Shown: positions 8,260 through 15,623 of the stretch, one piece after another
Layout of the letters: each line of letters opens with the position of its first letter
Numbering within the stretch: the first letter of the stretch is position 1
Origin: Clostridia bacterium
Lineage (GTDB): Bacteria; Bacillota; Clostridia; Oscillospirales; Acutalibacteraceae
DNA length: 64,000 nucleotides
Reading direction: 5' to 3'
NCBI GenBank assembly: GCA_017410325.1
Contig: JAFQRA010000034.1
Span: 1 to 64,000 of the forward strand
Notes under the pieces: generated by a model
The model's database searches: none
Seen by the model: the letters and a program-made list of their open reading frames with translations, nothing else
What the model was told of the DNA's origin: nothing
Made by a program: the position numbers and the translations under genes

Positions 8260-8568
8260 ATGGATAAAAGCGTTTTTGAAAAAATATATGATGTTGTAAA
8301 ACAGATTCCCCGCGGAAAGGTTGCAACCTACGGCCAGGTTGCTCTGCTTGCGGGCAATCCGCGGTGGGCAAGGGTAGTCGGCTACGCTCTGCACGTCAAC
8401 CCTGACCCCGACACAATTCCGTGTTACCGCGTTGTCAACCGGGAGGGCAGGGTTTCGCCTGCATTTGCCTTCGGGGGAGAAAATATGCAGATTCTTATGC
8501 TTGAGGGTGACGGAATAAAGGTCACCGACGGTAAGGTGGATTTATCCGTCTGCCAATGGCTTCCTTGA
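8260..8568 (+). CDS. MGMT-family (alkyltransferase-like) DNA-binding protein
   Basis: 102 residues covering only the C-terminal domain of O6-alkylguanine-DNA methyltransferases: a winged helix start (VFEKIYDVVKQIPRGKVATYGQVA), the Arg finger region (GNPRWARVVGYALH) and the active-site loop IPCYRVVN. Full MGMTs have PCHRV; here Cys is kept but His is Tyr. Alkyltransferase-like proteins of similar size lack the Cys and flag alkylated bases for excision repair. With Cys retained but the activating His lost, transferase activity is uncertain. Its 3' end overlaps the convergent VanZ-like gene by 27 nt. ATG 8260 follows a weak GGTGA. Confidence 0.82.
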   Translation: MDKSVFEKIYDVVKQIPRGKVATYGQVALLAGNPRWARVVGYALHVNPDPDTIPCYRVVNREGRVSPAFAFGGENMQILMLEGDGIKVTDGKVDLSVCQWLP

Positions 8569-9024
8569 TTTTTTCTTTATAATTTTCAATACTATTATAT
8601 AAATAGCCACGCAAACGGCAATTCCGGCCGCCGCACCTGTTGCATCTACTGCGATATCGCTTATCTGGAACGCTCTGCCCGGAATAAAAATCTGGTGGAT
8701 TTCATCACTTATTGCGTAAAGCACGGCAACGGCAAAGCAGGCGAGAGGCTTCGGCTTGCCCGATGTCTGTAAAAAAGCGTGGAAAAGCAGGGCACCGAGT
8801 CCGCAGTATTCGAGCCCGTGTGCAAGCGTACGGAAAGCCTCGTGCCCTATAAATTCTGTAAGCCACGCAAAAACGGCAAATATGCCGTTCATAACCGTCA
8901 TACTCAGTTCGGCACTCTCTTCGGCCGGTTGGTGTGAAAGAGAAAAAATCACACCCATGCACGCGGCAACCGCCGCCCAACCGAAAACGATGCCGAATTT
9001 TCTTTTTGCGCTGTAGTTCTTCAT
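8542..9024 (-). CDS. VanZ-like family membrane protein
   Basis: 160 residues with about four membrane segments. The family signature is visible in the second half: YAISDEIHQIFIPGR followed by SDIAVDATGAAAGI. The first member, VanZ, confers low teicoplanin resistance; most chromosomal relatives have no known role and should not be read as resistance genes. The start codon overlaps the stop of the upstream lipoprotein gene by one base (TGATG), so translation is coupled. The gene converges on and overlaps the MGMT-like gene. Confidence 0.88.
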   Translation of the reverse strand: MKNYSAKRKFGIVFGWAAVAACMGVIFSLSHQPAEESAELSMTVMNGIFAVFAWLTEFIGHEAFRTLAHGLEYCGLGALLFHAFLQTSGKPKPLACFAVAVLYAISDEIHQIFIPGRAFQISDIAVDATGAAAGIAVCVAIYIIVLKIIKKKSRKPLADG

Positions 9025-10658
9025 CAGTCTTTCAGTATCTCCGTTTTATCAAGTCTGATTATACTGCCCGAGTGTGTGTAGTAAACGCCGATTGCGTTTT
9101 CGTGGGTTGCGGTGTAGCTTGAGCGGTAGTAAAGCGGACAGAAAACCGCGTTTTGTATCAGGTATTCCTGCGCCTTCATACAGCCGTCCGCAATGCTTTG
9201 CAGACCCGTGGCGGTATTGAGCTGAGAAATAAGCGTGTTGAAGTTTTTGGAGTTGTAGCGGCAGATGTTGTTGCCGTCACGGAAGGAAGAAAGGAACTGT
9301 ACGGCGGTTTGCGCCGTTGTGCTGATTTCGGTGAGGGCGCATTGGTAATTGCCGCTGTTGACTCGCTTGTCAAGCTCCGCTTTTTCAAGCACCTCAACCT
9401 TTGCGTAAAACGTTATGCCGAAAAGCTGCTGCCATTTCTGGATTATGCGGCGCACGGCTGTTTCGTATTCGGGTGTACACAGCACGGTGAATTCGCAGGA
9501 GCTGAGCTTACATTCCTTATAGTACTTTTTTGCCGCACCTTCATCGTAGCTGAGTGTGCCGAGTGCGGGCATAAAGCTCGAATAGGTTTTTCCTTCAACC
9601 GTGCAGGTCGGTGGCACTATGCTCAGCGCACGGTTTTCATCGGCTTCACCCGAAGCCTCGCGTATTACGTTAAAATCAAGTGCTTTGATAAGCGCAACGC
9701 GCAGGCGGTTGCTTTTCATCACTGAATCCGAGCAGTTGAAGGCAAGGCCCCATACGCCGTTTTTGTATTCGTTTACGCTGCAGCCCTCTCTCTTGACGGC
9801 TTCAATGCCTGAAGAAAGTATACGGGCGGCGGCATAGGTATCGTCAGAAAGGTTTTCAAGTATAATTGATTCGTCCGTTGTGTAGGCAAAGGTTACGGAA
9901 TAAACCAAGGCCTGTGCCTGCAGGTTGTCCGTGTTGCGGCGCAGTATCATATTACTGCCCTTGTACCAGCGTGAAAGGTAGAAGCTGCCGTTGCAAAGCA
10001 CGTACTGTGCGGCAAGCCCGTGTCTGCCGCCCGTGGCTTCGAAAAACTCCTGCTTGCAGGGCATTGCAATCGGCTCGGCAAGCATCGGAAGAAACTCTCC
10101 GCTTGCGTATTCAAGCTGAATTTGTACGGTGTATTCGTCCGTTGCGGTAACGCCCAGCGCACTCACGGGCAGCTCGCCCTTGTGCACCTTTTCGGCGTTC
10201 TTTATCATATAAAGCCGCTTTGCATCGGGGGCTTTCGTTTCGGGGTCAAGCGCTCTTTGCAGACCGAAAACGAAATCCGCCGCAGTCACGCGCAGGTCAA
10301 TTGCCGTTTCCCAGTCCTCGCCGAATATTTCCTCGTGGTTGGAATTTATGTGCCACTTTTTGTCTTCATGAAGCTTAAAGGAATAGGCAAGCCCGTCGGG
10401 GGACACGGAAACGCTTTTTGCCGCCGCGGGCTGAATTTCGCCCGTTTCGGTCAGCGTCATAAGGCCTTCAAAGCAGTTTAGCACAACCGTTCTGCTCTCG
10501 CGGCTTACGGCTATCTGCGGGTCGAGCGTGTCGGGCTCTGCGCTTAAGGGCAGACGAAGCTCGGCATCCTTGACTGTTTTTGAACAGCCCGAAAAACATC
10601 CGCAGACCGTAACCAGCGACACAGCGAGAGCAAGTATTCTCAGGAAAATTTTATTCAT
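9024..10658 (-). CDS. peptide/nickel-type ABC transporter substrate-binding lipoprotein
   Basis: 544 residues. A lipoprotein signal peptide ends in the lipobox around VCGCFSGC (residues about 18-25). The mature part is an SBP_bac_5 (OppA/DppA-like) protein: LRLPLSAEPDTLDPQ at the start, AAKSVSVSPDGLAYSFKLHEDKKW, RVTAADFVFGLQRAL and GSFYLSRWYKG are characteristic. No permease or ATPase genes are adjacent, so it may work with a transporter encoded elsewhere or, as for PrgZ-like proteins, act as a receptor. Transcribed from the promoter at 10701-10729, with the VanZ-like gene translationally coupled downstream. Confidence 0.9.
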   Translation of the reverse strand: MNKIFLRILALAVSLVTVCGCFSGCSKTVKDAELRLPLSAEPDTLDPQIAVSRESRTVVLNCFEGLMTLTETGEIQPAAAKSVSVSPDGLAYSFKLHEDKKWHINSNHEEIFGEDWETAIDLRVTAADFVFGLQRALDPETKAPDAKRLYMIKNAEKVHKGELPVSALGVTATDEYTVQIQLEYASGEFLPMLAEPIAMPCKQEFFEATGGRHGLAAQYVLCNGSFYLSRWYKGSNMILRRNTDNLQAQALVYSVTFAYTTDESIILENLSDDTYAAARILSSGIEAVKREGCSVNEYKNGVWGLAFNCSDSVMKSNRLRVALIKALDFNVIREASGEADENRALSIVPPTCTVEGKTYSSFMPALGTLSYDEGAAKKYYKECKLSSCEFTVLCTPEYETAVRRIIQKWQQLFGITFYAKVEVLEKAELDKRVNSGNYQCALTEISTTAQTAVQFLSSFRDGNNICRYNSKNFNTLISQLNTATGLQSIADGCMKAQEYLIQNAVFCPLYYRSSYTATHENAIGVYYTHSGSIIRLDKTEILKD

Positions 10659-10700
10659 ATATTTTTATCAACCTATCATAAGTCTGTATTAAGCTATTTC

Positions 10701-10729
10701 ATTATATAACATCACGGCAAATATGGCAA
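10701..10729 (-). promoter_or_regulatory. sigma-A promoter for the lipoprotein-VanZ operon
   Basis: Minus strand TTGCCA (10729-10724), 17 nt, TATAAT (10706-10701), about 43 nt before the ATG at 10658. Confidence 0.7.
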
Positions 10730-10816
10730 ATGTTTTTTGATTAACCGCAAAGCGCACAAATAAACAAAACATTTCCGTAATTGCGAAAAAATTTGTGCAA
10801 TATCCAAAAAAATATA

Positions 10817-10845
10817 TTGAAATGCAAAAAAATATATGTTATAAT
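10817..10845 (+). promoter_or_regulatory. sigma-A promoter for the EF-G-like gene
   Basis: TTGAAA (10817-10822), 17 nt, TATAAT (10840-10845) with an extended TG motif at 10837-10838. The leader contains a hairpin (CGGC/GGCA with TGCC/GCCG, about 10893-10920) ending directly before AAGGAGG. Confidence 0.85.
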
Positions 10846-10937
10846 TCGCTATGATATCGCTTTTATAAGCAATAGAACACAAATTTTCATAGCGGCGGGC
10901 AGTTTTAAGGTGCCGTGCCGTCAAGGAGGAAACCACA

Positions 10938-12992
10938 GTGAAAGCCTATAACGCAAAAGACATCCGCAATATTGCCCTCGCCGGTCACGGCGGCAGAGGT
11001 AAAACCTCTCTTGCAGAAGCAATGCTTTACCTTGCCAAGGCAACAGACCGCCTCGGCAGAGTTGCGGACGGAAATACAGTTCTCGACTACGATGCAGAAG
11101 AAAAGCGCAGAGTAGCTTCCGTTTCAACGGCAGTTGCCCCCATCGAGTGGAAGAACACCAAGGTTAATATAATCGACACTCCCGGTATGTTCGACTTTGC
11201 AGGCGGCGTTGCCGAGGGTATCAGAGCTGCCGAGTGTGCACTCATCGTTGTCGGCGGCAGTATGGAAAAGTTTGACGTCGGCGCAGAAAAGGCAATCAAG
11301 GCTGCCGACAAGCGCGGCATTGCCAAGATGTTCGCCGTCACAAGACTTGATTCCGAGCAGAACGACTTCTACAGAACCTTCAACACTATCGTTGCTCAGG
11401 TCGGTGCTTCCGCCTGTCCGATTGTTGTTCCCCAGATTGAGGACGGCAAGGTTATCAGCTACGTAAACCTTGTTACGAATAAAGCTTACTCCTACACCTA
11501 CGGCAACGCAACGGAAATTGCAATGCCCGACGATGACAGAGTCAACGCTATGAGAGATATCTTCAATGAGGCTGTTGCTTCCGCTGACGATGCTCTTATG
11601 GAAAAATTCTTTGAGGGCGAGCCCTTTACACAGGAAGAAATCGTAAACGGCCTTAAGACAGGCGTTGCAGAGGGTCTCGTTATCCCCGTATTCGCTTGCG
11701 CCGGCTATACAATGGACGCTGTTGATATGCTTATTGACGGTATTGTCGATTTCGCTCCCAACGCCGCCGATTACGCAGGCGAGGCAGACCTCAAGTGCGA
11801 TGAAAACGGTGCGCTTGCCGCTGTCTGCTTCAAGACAGTTGCCGACCCGTTTGTCGGTAAGATGTCCTACTTCAAGGTTGTTTCCGGTAAGCTCACCTCC
11901 GATGTTCAGGCTGTCAACTCCCGTACGGGTGAGCCCGAGCGTATGGGCAAGCTCGTCACAGTCCGCGGCGGCAAGCAGGAGGACACAGCCGTTATTCCTG
12001 CCGGTGATATCGGCGCCGTTACAAAGCTCTCCAACACAGTTACGGGCGATACCCTCTACGCTCCCAAGAGCGAGGTTATTCTCGACCCCGTTTCCTTCCC
12101 CGCACCCTGTATGTCTATGGCAGTAAACGTCAAGAAGAAGGGCGAGGAAGAAAAGGTTGCCGCAGGCCTTCTCAGACTTGCTGAAGAAGACCCGACAATC
12201 AAGTACTATACAAACAAAGAAACACGCGAACAGATTGTCAGCGGTCTGGGTGAGCAGCACATTGACGTTGTCAAGTCCAAGCTCAAGGCAAAGTTCGGCG
12301 TTGAGGTTGACCTCACCGTTCCCCGTGTTGCATACCGCGAAACAATCCGCAAGATTGTTGACAAGCAGGGCCGTCACAAGAAGCAGTCCGGCGGTCACGG
12401 CCAGTTCGGTGACGTTTGGATTCGTTTCGAGCCCTATATGGGTGAGGAAGACTTTGTTTTCACGTCAGACGAGGTTGTCGGCGGTGCAGTTCCCAAGAAC
12501 TTCTTCCCCGCAGTTGAAAAGGGCCTTCGCGAGTGCATTGCAAAGGGTCTTATCGCAGGCTACCCGATGGTCGGCGTAAAGGCTGCCCTTCACGACGGTT
12601 CTTACCACCCCGTTGACTCCTCCGAAATGGCTTTCAAGACAGCTGCCGCACTTGCATTCAAGGCCGCTGTTCCCGAGGCACAGCCCACAATTCTTGAGCC
12701 CGTAGGCCTTCTTAAGGTCTATATGCCCGAATCCAAGTTCGGCGATATTATGGGCGATATCACAAAGCGCCGCGGCCGCGTTATCGGTATGGGTCCGTCC
12801 GACGAGCCCTCACTCCAGGAATTCGTCGCTGAAGTTCCCATGGCAGAAATGGGCGATTTCGCAACAGTTCTCCGCTCCGTAACACAGGGCAGAGGCCACT
12901 TCTCCTTCGAGTTCGTCCGCTACGAGGATGCACCTATGAACGTTCAGCAGAAGGTTATTGAAGAGGCTAAGGCACGCATGGAAGAAGAATAA
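10938..12992 (+). CDS. EF-G-like GTPase (second, non-canonical elongation factor G)
   Basis: 684 residues with the full EF-G domain order and C-terminal domains IV-V (GRHKKQSGGHGQFGDV, then a KRRGRVIGMGP region). Residues 1-250 form the G domain, but motifs deviate: P-loop AGHGGRGKTSL (GxxxxGKT at 16-23), G3 DTPGMFDF (80-87) and TRLD (135-138) in place of NKxD for guanine recognition. The family of EF-G-like proteins in Firmicutes shares the AGHGG start; their role is not well defined. It starts with GTG at 10938 behind AAGGAGG (10923-10929). Codon use is strongly biased (ctc, cgt, aag), suggesting high expression. It stands alone, not next to rpsL/rpsG/tuf, so the housekeeping fusA is expected elsewhere. 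Confidence 0.88.
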   Translation: MKAYNAKDIRNIALAGHGGRGKTSLAEAMLYLAKATDRLGRVADGNTVLDYDAEEKRRVASVSTAVAPIEWKNTKVNIIDTPGMFDFAGGVAEGIRAAECALIVVGGSMEKFDVGAEKAIKAADKRGIAKMFAVTRLDSEQNDFYRTFNTIVAQVGASACPIVVPQIEDGKVISYVNLVTNKAYSYTYGNATEIAMPDDDRVNAMRDIFNEAVASADDALMEKFFEGEPFTQEEIVNGLKTGVAEGLVIPVFACAGYTMDAVDMLIDGIVDFAPNAADYAGEADLKCDENGALAAVCFKTVADPFVGKMSYFKVVSGKLTSDVQAVNSRTGEPERMGKLVTVRGGKQEDTAVIPAGDIGAVTKLSNTVTGDTLYAPKSEVILDPVSFPAPCMSMAVNVKKKGEEEKVAAGLLRLAEEDPTIKYYTNKETREQIVSGLGEQHIDVVKSKLKAKFGVEVDLTVPRVAYRETIRKIVDKQGRHKKQSGGHGQFGDVWIRFEPYMGEEDFVFTSDEVVGGAVPKNFFPAVEKGLRECIAKGLIAGYPMVGVKAALHDGSYHPVDSSEMAFKTAAALAFKAAVPEAQPTILEPVGLLKVYMPESKFGDIMGDITKRRGRVIGMGPSDEPSLQEFVAEVPMAEMGDFATVLRSVTQGRGHFSFEFVRYEDAPMNVQQKVIEEAKARMEEE

Positions 12993-13008
12993 GTTCAGAC
13001 TGCGCATA

Positions 13009-13152
13009 TTAAGCGAAGAAGCCGTTTTTTTCTACTTGGCGTATCGCATACGCCGTCGTCAAAATAAAACGACTCCTTCATCTTAATCTGTCAGTCTGTG
13101 AGGTTTGCACAAATTGAGCGAATAAGCTGTTTTTTCCCTCCTTGGCGTATCT
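13009..13152. repeat. diverged direct repeat downstream of the EF-G-like gene
   Basis: Two units, about 13009-13050 and 13113-13152, share the pattern ATTRAGCGAAxAAGCxGTTTTTT followed by CTTGGCGTATC. The first also contains the palindrome GGCGTATCGCATACGCC. No coding potential is seen in 12993-13339 apart from the terminator and promoter listed here. Confidence 0.5.
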
Positions 13153-13176
13153 CAACAATGAAAACAAAATAAACAT

Positions 13177-13213
13177 CAGGCTTATGGGTACAGCACTCAT
13201 AAGCCTGTTTTTA
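13177..13213 (+). terminator. terminator downstream of the EF-G-like gene
   Basis: CAGGCTTATG (13177-13186) and CATAAGCCTG (13198-13207) form a 10-bp stem with 11-nt loop followed by TTTTTAT. Confidence 0.85.
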
Positions 13214-13277
13214 TGTGCTCAATTATGTTATTTCTGTGATAGAAAAGTATAAATATTTTAAAAGTGTAAAAATATGT

Positions 13278-13306
13278 TTGAAATTATTATAAAGTCGTGG
13301 TATGAT
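13278..13306 (+). promoter_or_regulatory. sigma-A promoter for the zinc-ribbon/TPR gene pair
   Basis: TTGAAA (13278-13283), 17 nt, TATGAT (13301-13306) with extended TG at 13298-13299. Lies 33 nt before the proposed TTG start. Confidence 0.75.
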
Positions 13307-13339
13307 ATCGGTATATCAGTATAAAGGGAGGTTTTGTTT

Positions 13340-14785
13340 TTGGACGATTACAAGGAGAACAACGGCCTTGAGCCCGTTCCCGAGGAAGAAGATGTTTCCG
13401 GCGGCGATGTTCCTGCCGCGGAAGAAACCGAAAACACAATTCAGCCTGAAGAGATTCAGGAAACAGAAAACGGCGAAGAGGAGGGTATCCTCATCACTCC
13501 GCAGGACGATACTGCTGACGAGCCTGCCGACGAGGCAGAGATGTGTATACTCTGCGGCGAGAAGCCTGCAGACAAATCCTTCGGCGAAAATTATGACCTT
13601 TGCGCAGACTGCCGCAAGAGCCTTATCAAGAGCCCGATGCGTTTCAGCGGCTTCCTTGCAATTCTGATGCTGTTTTGTGCAGGCGTATGGGGCCTGCTGT
13701 TTGCAGCCAACCAGGCAAACACACTTATGGGCGTGCTTGAGGGTGATGAATATGCGGCTGAAAACCGTCTTTACACCGCAATTTCGTCCTATTCCGCTTC
13801 CGGCAACATCGGCTGGAAAACCGCTAAGCGTATGATTGACGCTTACAACAAGTCCGGTTATCTGAGCGGTATCAACAGCACGGTTACAACTTATTTCTAC
13901 GATGCTTCTTCACTCGAAGAGGGTGACACGCTTACCTTTGCCGAAAAGGCAGGCAAGTCCGACCTTAACGCATTCTGGAACAAGGACATAAAGAAGATTT
14001 ACACCGATTATAACGATGCTATGGCGGCTTATCAGGAATACTACGCATTTATTTCAGAGTATGACGAGCAGCTTTACTACGGCAGCATCGCAGCGGAGGA
14101 TATCCCCTACGATGAGGTCAACGCAAAGTATGACGCGGCAATGAACGATGCAGAGTCTGCCGTTGAAAAGGCCTTTATAAGATACTGCCAGTACTACCTT
14201 GCCTATATGTGCGGTAAGGATACAAAGGTTCAGCACGGCTACCTTGCCGAGGTTGCCGAAATTGCTCCCGATTACGGCTGGCTTTACCTCACGCCTCTCA
14301 CCGAAATGAACGTGCTGCTCGGCAATTACGAGGAGGCACTCGCGGGCTGTGAAGCGCTTGAGGCGGCAAACGCAGACGACCTTTACGGCGAATACTACCG
14401 CGCACAGGCTTACAGAAGGCAGGGCAATTATACCGAGGCACTCGAAAAGTGTGAGGATATGATAGCCGATTACGATAACAGCCAGTTCTACTACGCTTTC
14501 TATGAAGCGGCAATCACAGCCTTCCTTATGGGCGATTACGACAAGGCTCTCGAATATTCCGACACCTGCTACGGCGGCGGTACGAGCGGCGTTTACCTCA
14601 ACGAACAGACCGTAAACTTCCACGCACTTGTCTGCAAGAAGCTCGGCGATGAGGACGGCTACAACGCAGTTGTTGAATTCCTCAAGAGCTATGAAATGGA
14701 AATCAGCCCCACGGTAGCACAGTACTTTAACGGCGAGGTTACAGCCGAAGAAATCTTCAACGAGAGAGAGGTGGCATTTGAATGA
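13340..14785 (+). CDS. membrane protein with acidic N-terminus, zinc ribbon and TPR-like region
   Basis: 481 residues; no named family recognised. Residues 1-60 are acidic and low complexity. A treble-clef or zinc-ribbon follows (CILCGEKPADK then CADCRKSL, two CxxC pairs around residues 71-94), then one membrane helix (FSGFLAILMLFCAGVWGLLFA, about 105-125). The rest has TPR-like helical repeats with alternating Y/A/L and phrases such as GNYEEALAGCEALEAAN and GNYTEALEKCEDMIADY. The TTG at 13340 is preferred because GGGAGG ends 8 nt upstream; a TTG at 13334 is too close. The next gene overlaps by ATGA, so the two products probably work together at the membrane. Confidence 0.75.
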   Translation: MDDYKENNGLEPVPEEEDVSGGDVPAAEETENTIQPEEIQETENGEEEGILITPQDDTADEPADEAEMCILCGEKPADKSFGENYDLCADCRKSLIKSPMRFSGFLAILMLFCAGVWGLLFAANQANTLMGVLEGDEYAAENRLYTAISSYSASGNIGWKTAKRMIDAYNKSGYLSGINSTVTTYFYDASSLEEGDTLTFAEKAGKSDLNAFWNKDIKKIYTDYNDAMAAYQEYYAFISEYDEQLYYGSIAAEDIPYDEVNAKYDAAMNDAESAVEKAFIRYCQYYLAYMCGKDTKVQHGYLAEVAEIAPDYGWLYLTPLTEMNVLLGNYEEALAGCEALEAANADDLYGEYYRAQAYRRQGNYTEALEKCEDMIADYDNSQFYYAFYEAAITAFLMGDYDKALEYSDTCYGGGTSGVYLNEQTVNFHALVCKKLGDEDGYNAVVEFLKSYEMEISPTVAQYFNGEVTAEEIFNEREVAFE

Positions 14786-15360
14786 CAGTCTGGTACGTAA
14801 TCACAAAGATTTTTACCTTCCCCGGTGCGCTCACAAAGGCATTTTATGAGCAGCTTATGTGCAAAATTTTCAAGTGCCCCGTTGAGGATAACCGTTACCT
14901 GCGCACGGACGAAATGTGCGGCCACGTTGAGCACGAGTTTATCGAAAGACCCGTTGCAAGCTTTATGTACTGCTTTATTCCCGGTCTGCTCAACTTCTTT
15001 TTTGCTATGTTCCTCGGCCTTTTCCCGTTTGTAAACGTACTTTATCTCGGAAATTACAGCGGCTTTGTAGCTTCCTCGCAGATTCTTTCCTCTGCAATTA
15101 AGGACGCGAATGCGGTTGCTCTGGTTGATATGCTCCTGCCCATAATCTTTATGTGGCTGTGCTTTTCAATGCTCAACAACCTCTTCCCCCTGCTTGAGGA
15201 TGCAGTCGTTATGAAGGAGCAGTATTCAAAGCTTAACGGCTTTGCAAAGGTAATCTTCTTCCCCGGCTATATCGTAATGAGCATCGGCGCAAGACTTGAA
15301 AAATACGGCATCAGCTTCATTATCCTTGCCGTGCTTTCGTTTGTATTTGCTATAGTATAA
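14782..15360 (+). CDS. uncharacterised membrane protein paired with the TPR protein
   Basis: 192 residues with about three to four hydrophobic segments (around 53-80, 115-140, 150-165 and 172-192). Residues 30-50 are Cys-rich and polar (CKIFKCPVEDNRYLRTDEMCGHVEHEF), which could bind metal. The start overlaps the stop of the TPR gene (ATGA at 14782-14785), implying coupled translation. A terminator at 15375-15409 closes the unit. I do not recognise the family; the pairing suggests a two-component membrane assembly of unknown purpose. Confidence 0.72.
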   Translation: MTVWYVITKIFTFPGALTKAFYEQLMCKIFKCPVEDNRYLRTDEMCGHVEHEFIERPVASFMYCFIPGLLNFFFAMFLGLFPFVNVLYLGNYSGFVASSQILSSAIKDANAVALVDMLLPIIFMWLCFSMLNNLFPLLEDAVVMKEQYSKLNGFAKVIFFPGYIVMSIGARLEKYGISFIILAVLSFVFAIV

Positions 15361-15374
15361 AGCTTAATAAAAAC

Positions 15375-15409
15375 AAAATGCTATGGGCAGTACGCTCATA
15401 GCATTTTTT
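15375..15409 (+). terminator. terminator of the TPR/membrane protein operon
   Basis: AAAATGCTATG (15375-15385) pairs with CATAGCATTTT, then TTTTTTG follows. Confidence 0.88.
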
Positions 15410-15416
15410 GTACCGT

Positions 15417-15623
15417 AAATTACAGTTTGTCGGAATGTTTTTTAATGAATAATGAATGATGAATAATGAAAAATGAATAATTGATGGCGGGACACCCGCA
15501 CCCGAATATATAATGGGTGAGGGCGAAGCCCTTCCTTTATTATTCATTATTCATCGGCGCAAGCGGACTTCATTATTCATTCTTCATTAACAGTTTGTCG
15601 ATTTCATCGACAAACTGTAATTT
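15417..15623 (-). repeat. miniature inverted-repeat element (copy 1)
   Basis: Perfect 16-bp terminal inverted repeats: AAATTACAGTTTGTCG (15417-15432) and CGACAAACTGTAATTT (15608-15623), the latter overlapping the stop codon of the beta-propeller gene. The interior holds a second hairpin (ACAGTTTGTCG..CGACAAACTGT, 15591-15619), ATGAATAATGAA tracts and a GC-rich middle. The reverse complement of 15443-15621 matches 29280-29455 closely. No coding capacity, so it is a non-autonomous element or structured repeat. Confidence 0.75.

Noticed and set aside
8542..9024. VanZ similarity as a glycopeptide resistance determinant
   Set aside because: Only the VanZ-like fold is present; no vanHAX or vanRS genes. 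Most chromosomal members are not resistance genes.
11124..12398. 424-codon open frame antisense to the EF-G-like gene
   Set aside because: It is a by-product of strong codon bias in the sense gene; no ribosome site, and the product is Cys/Asn/Leu-rich without any recognisable domain.
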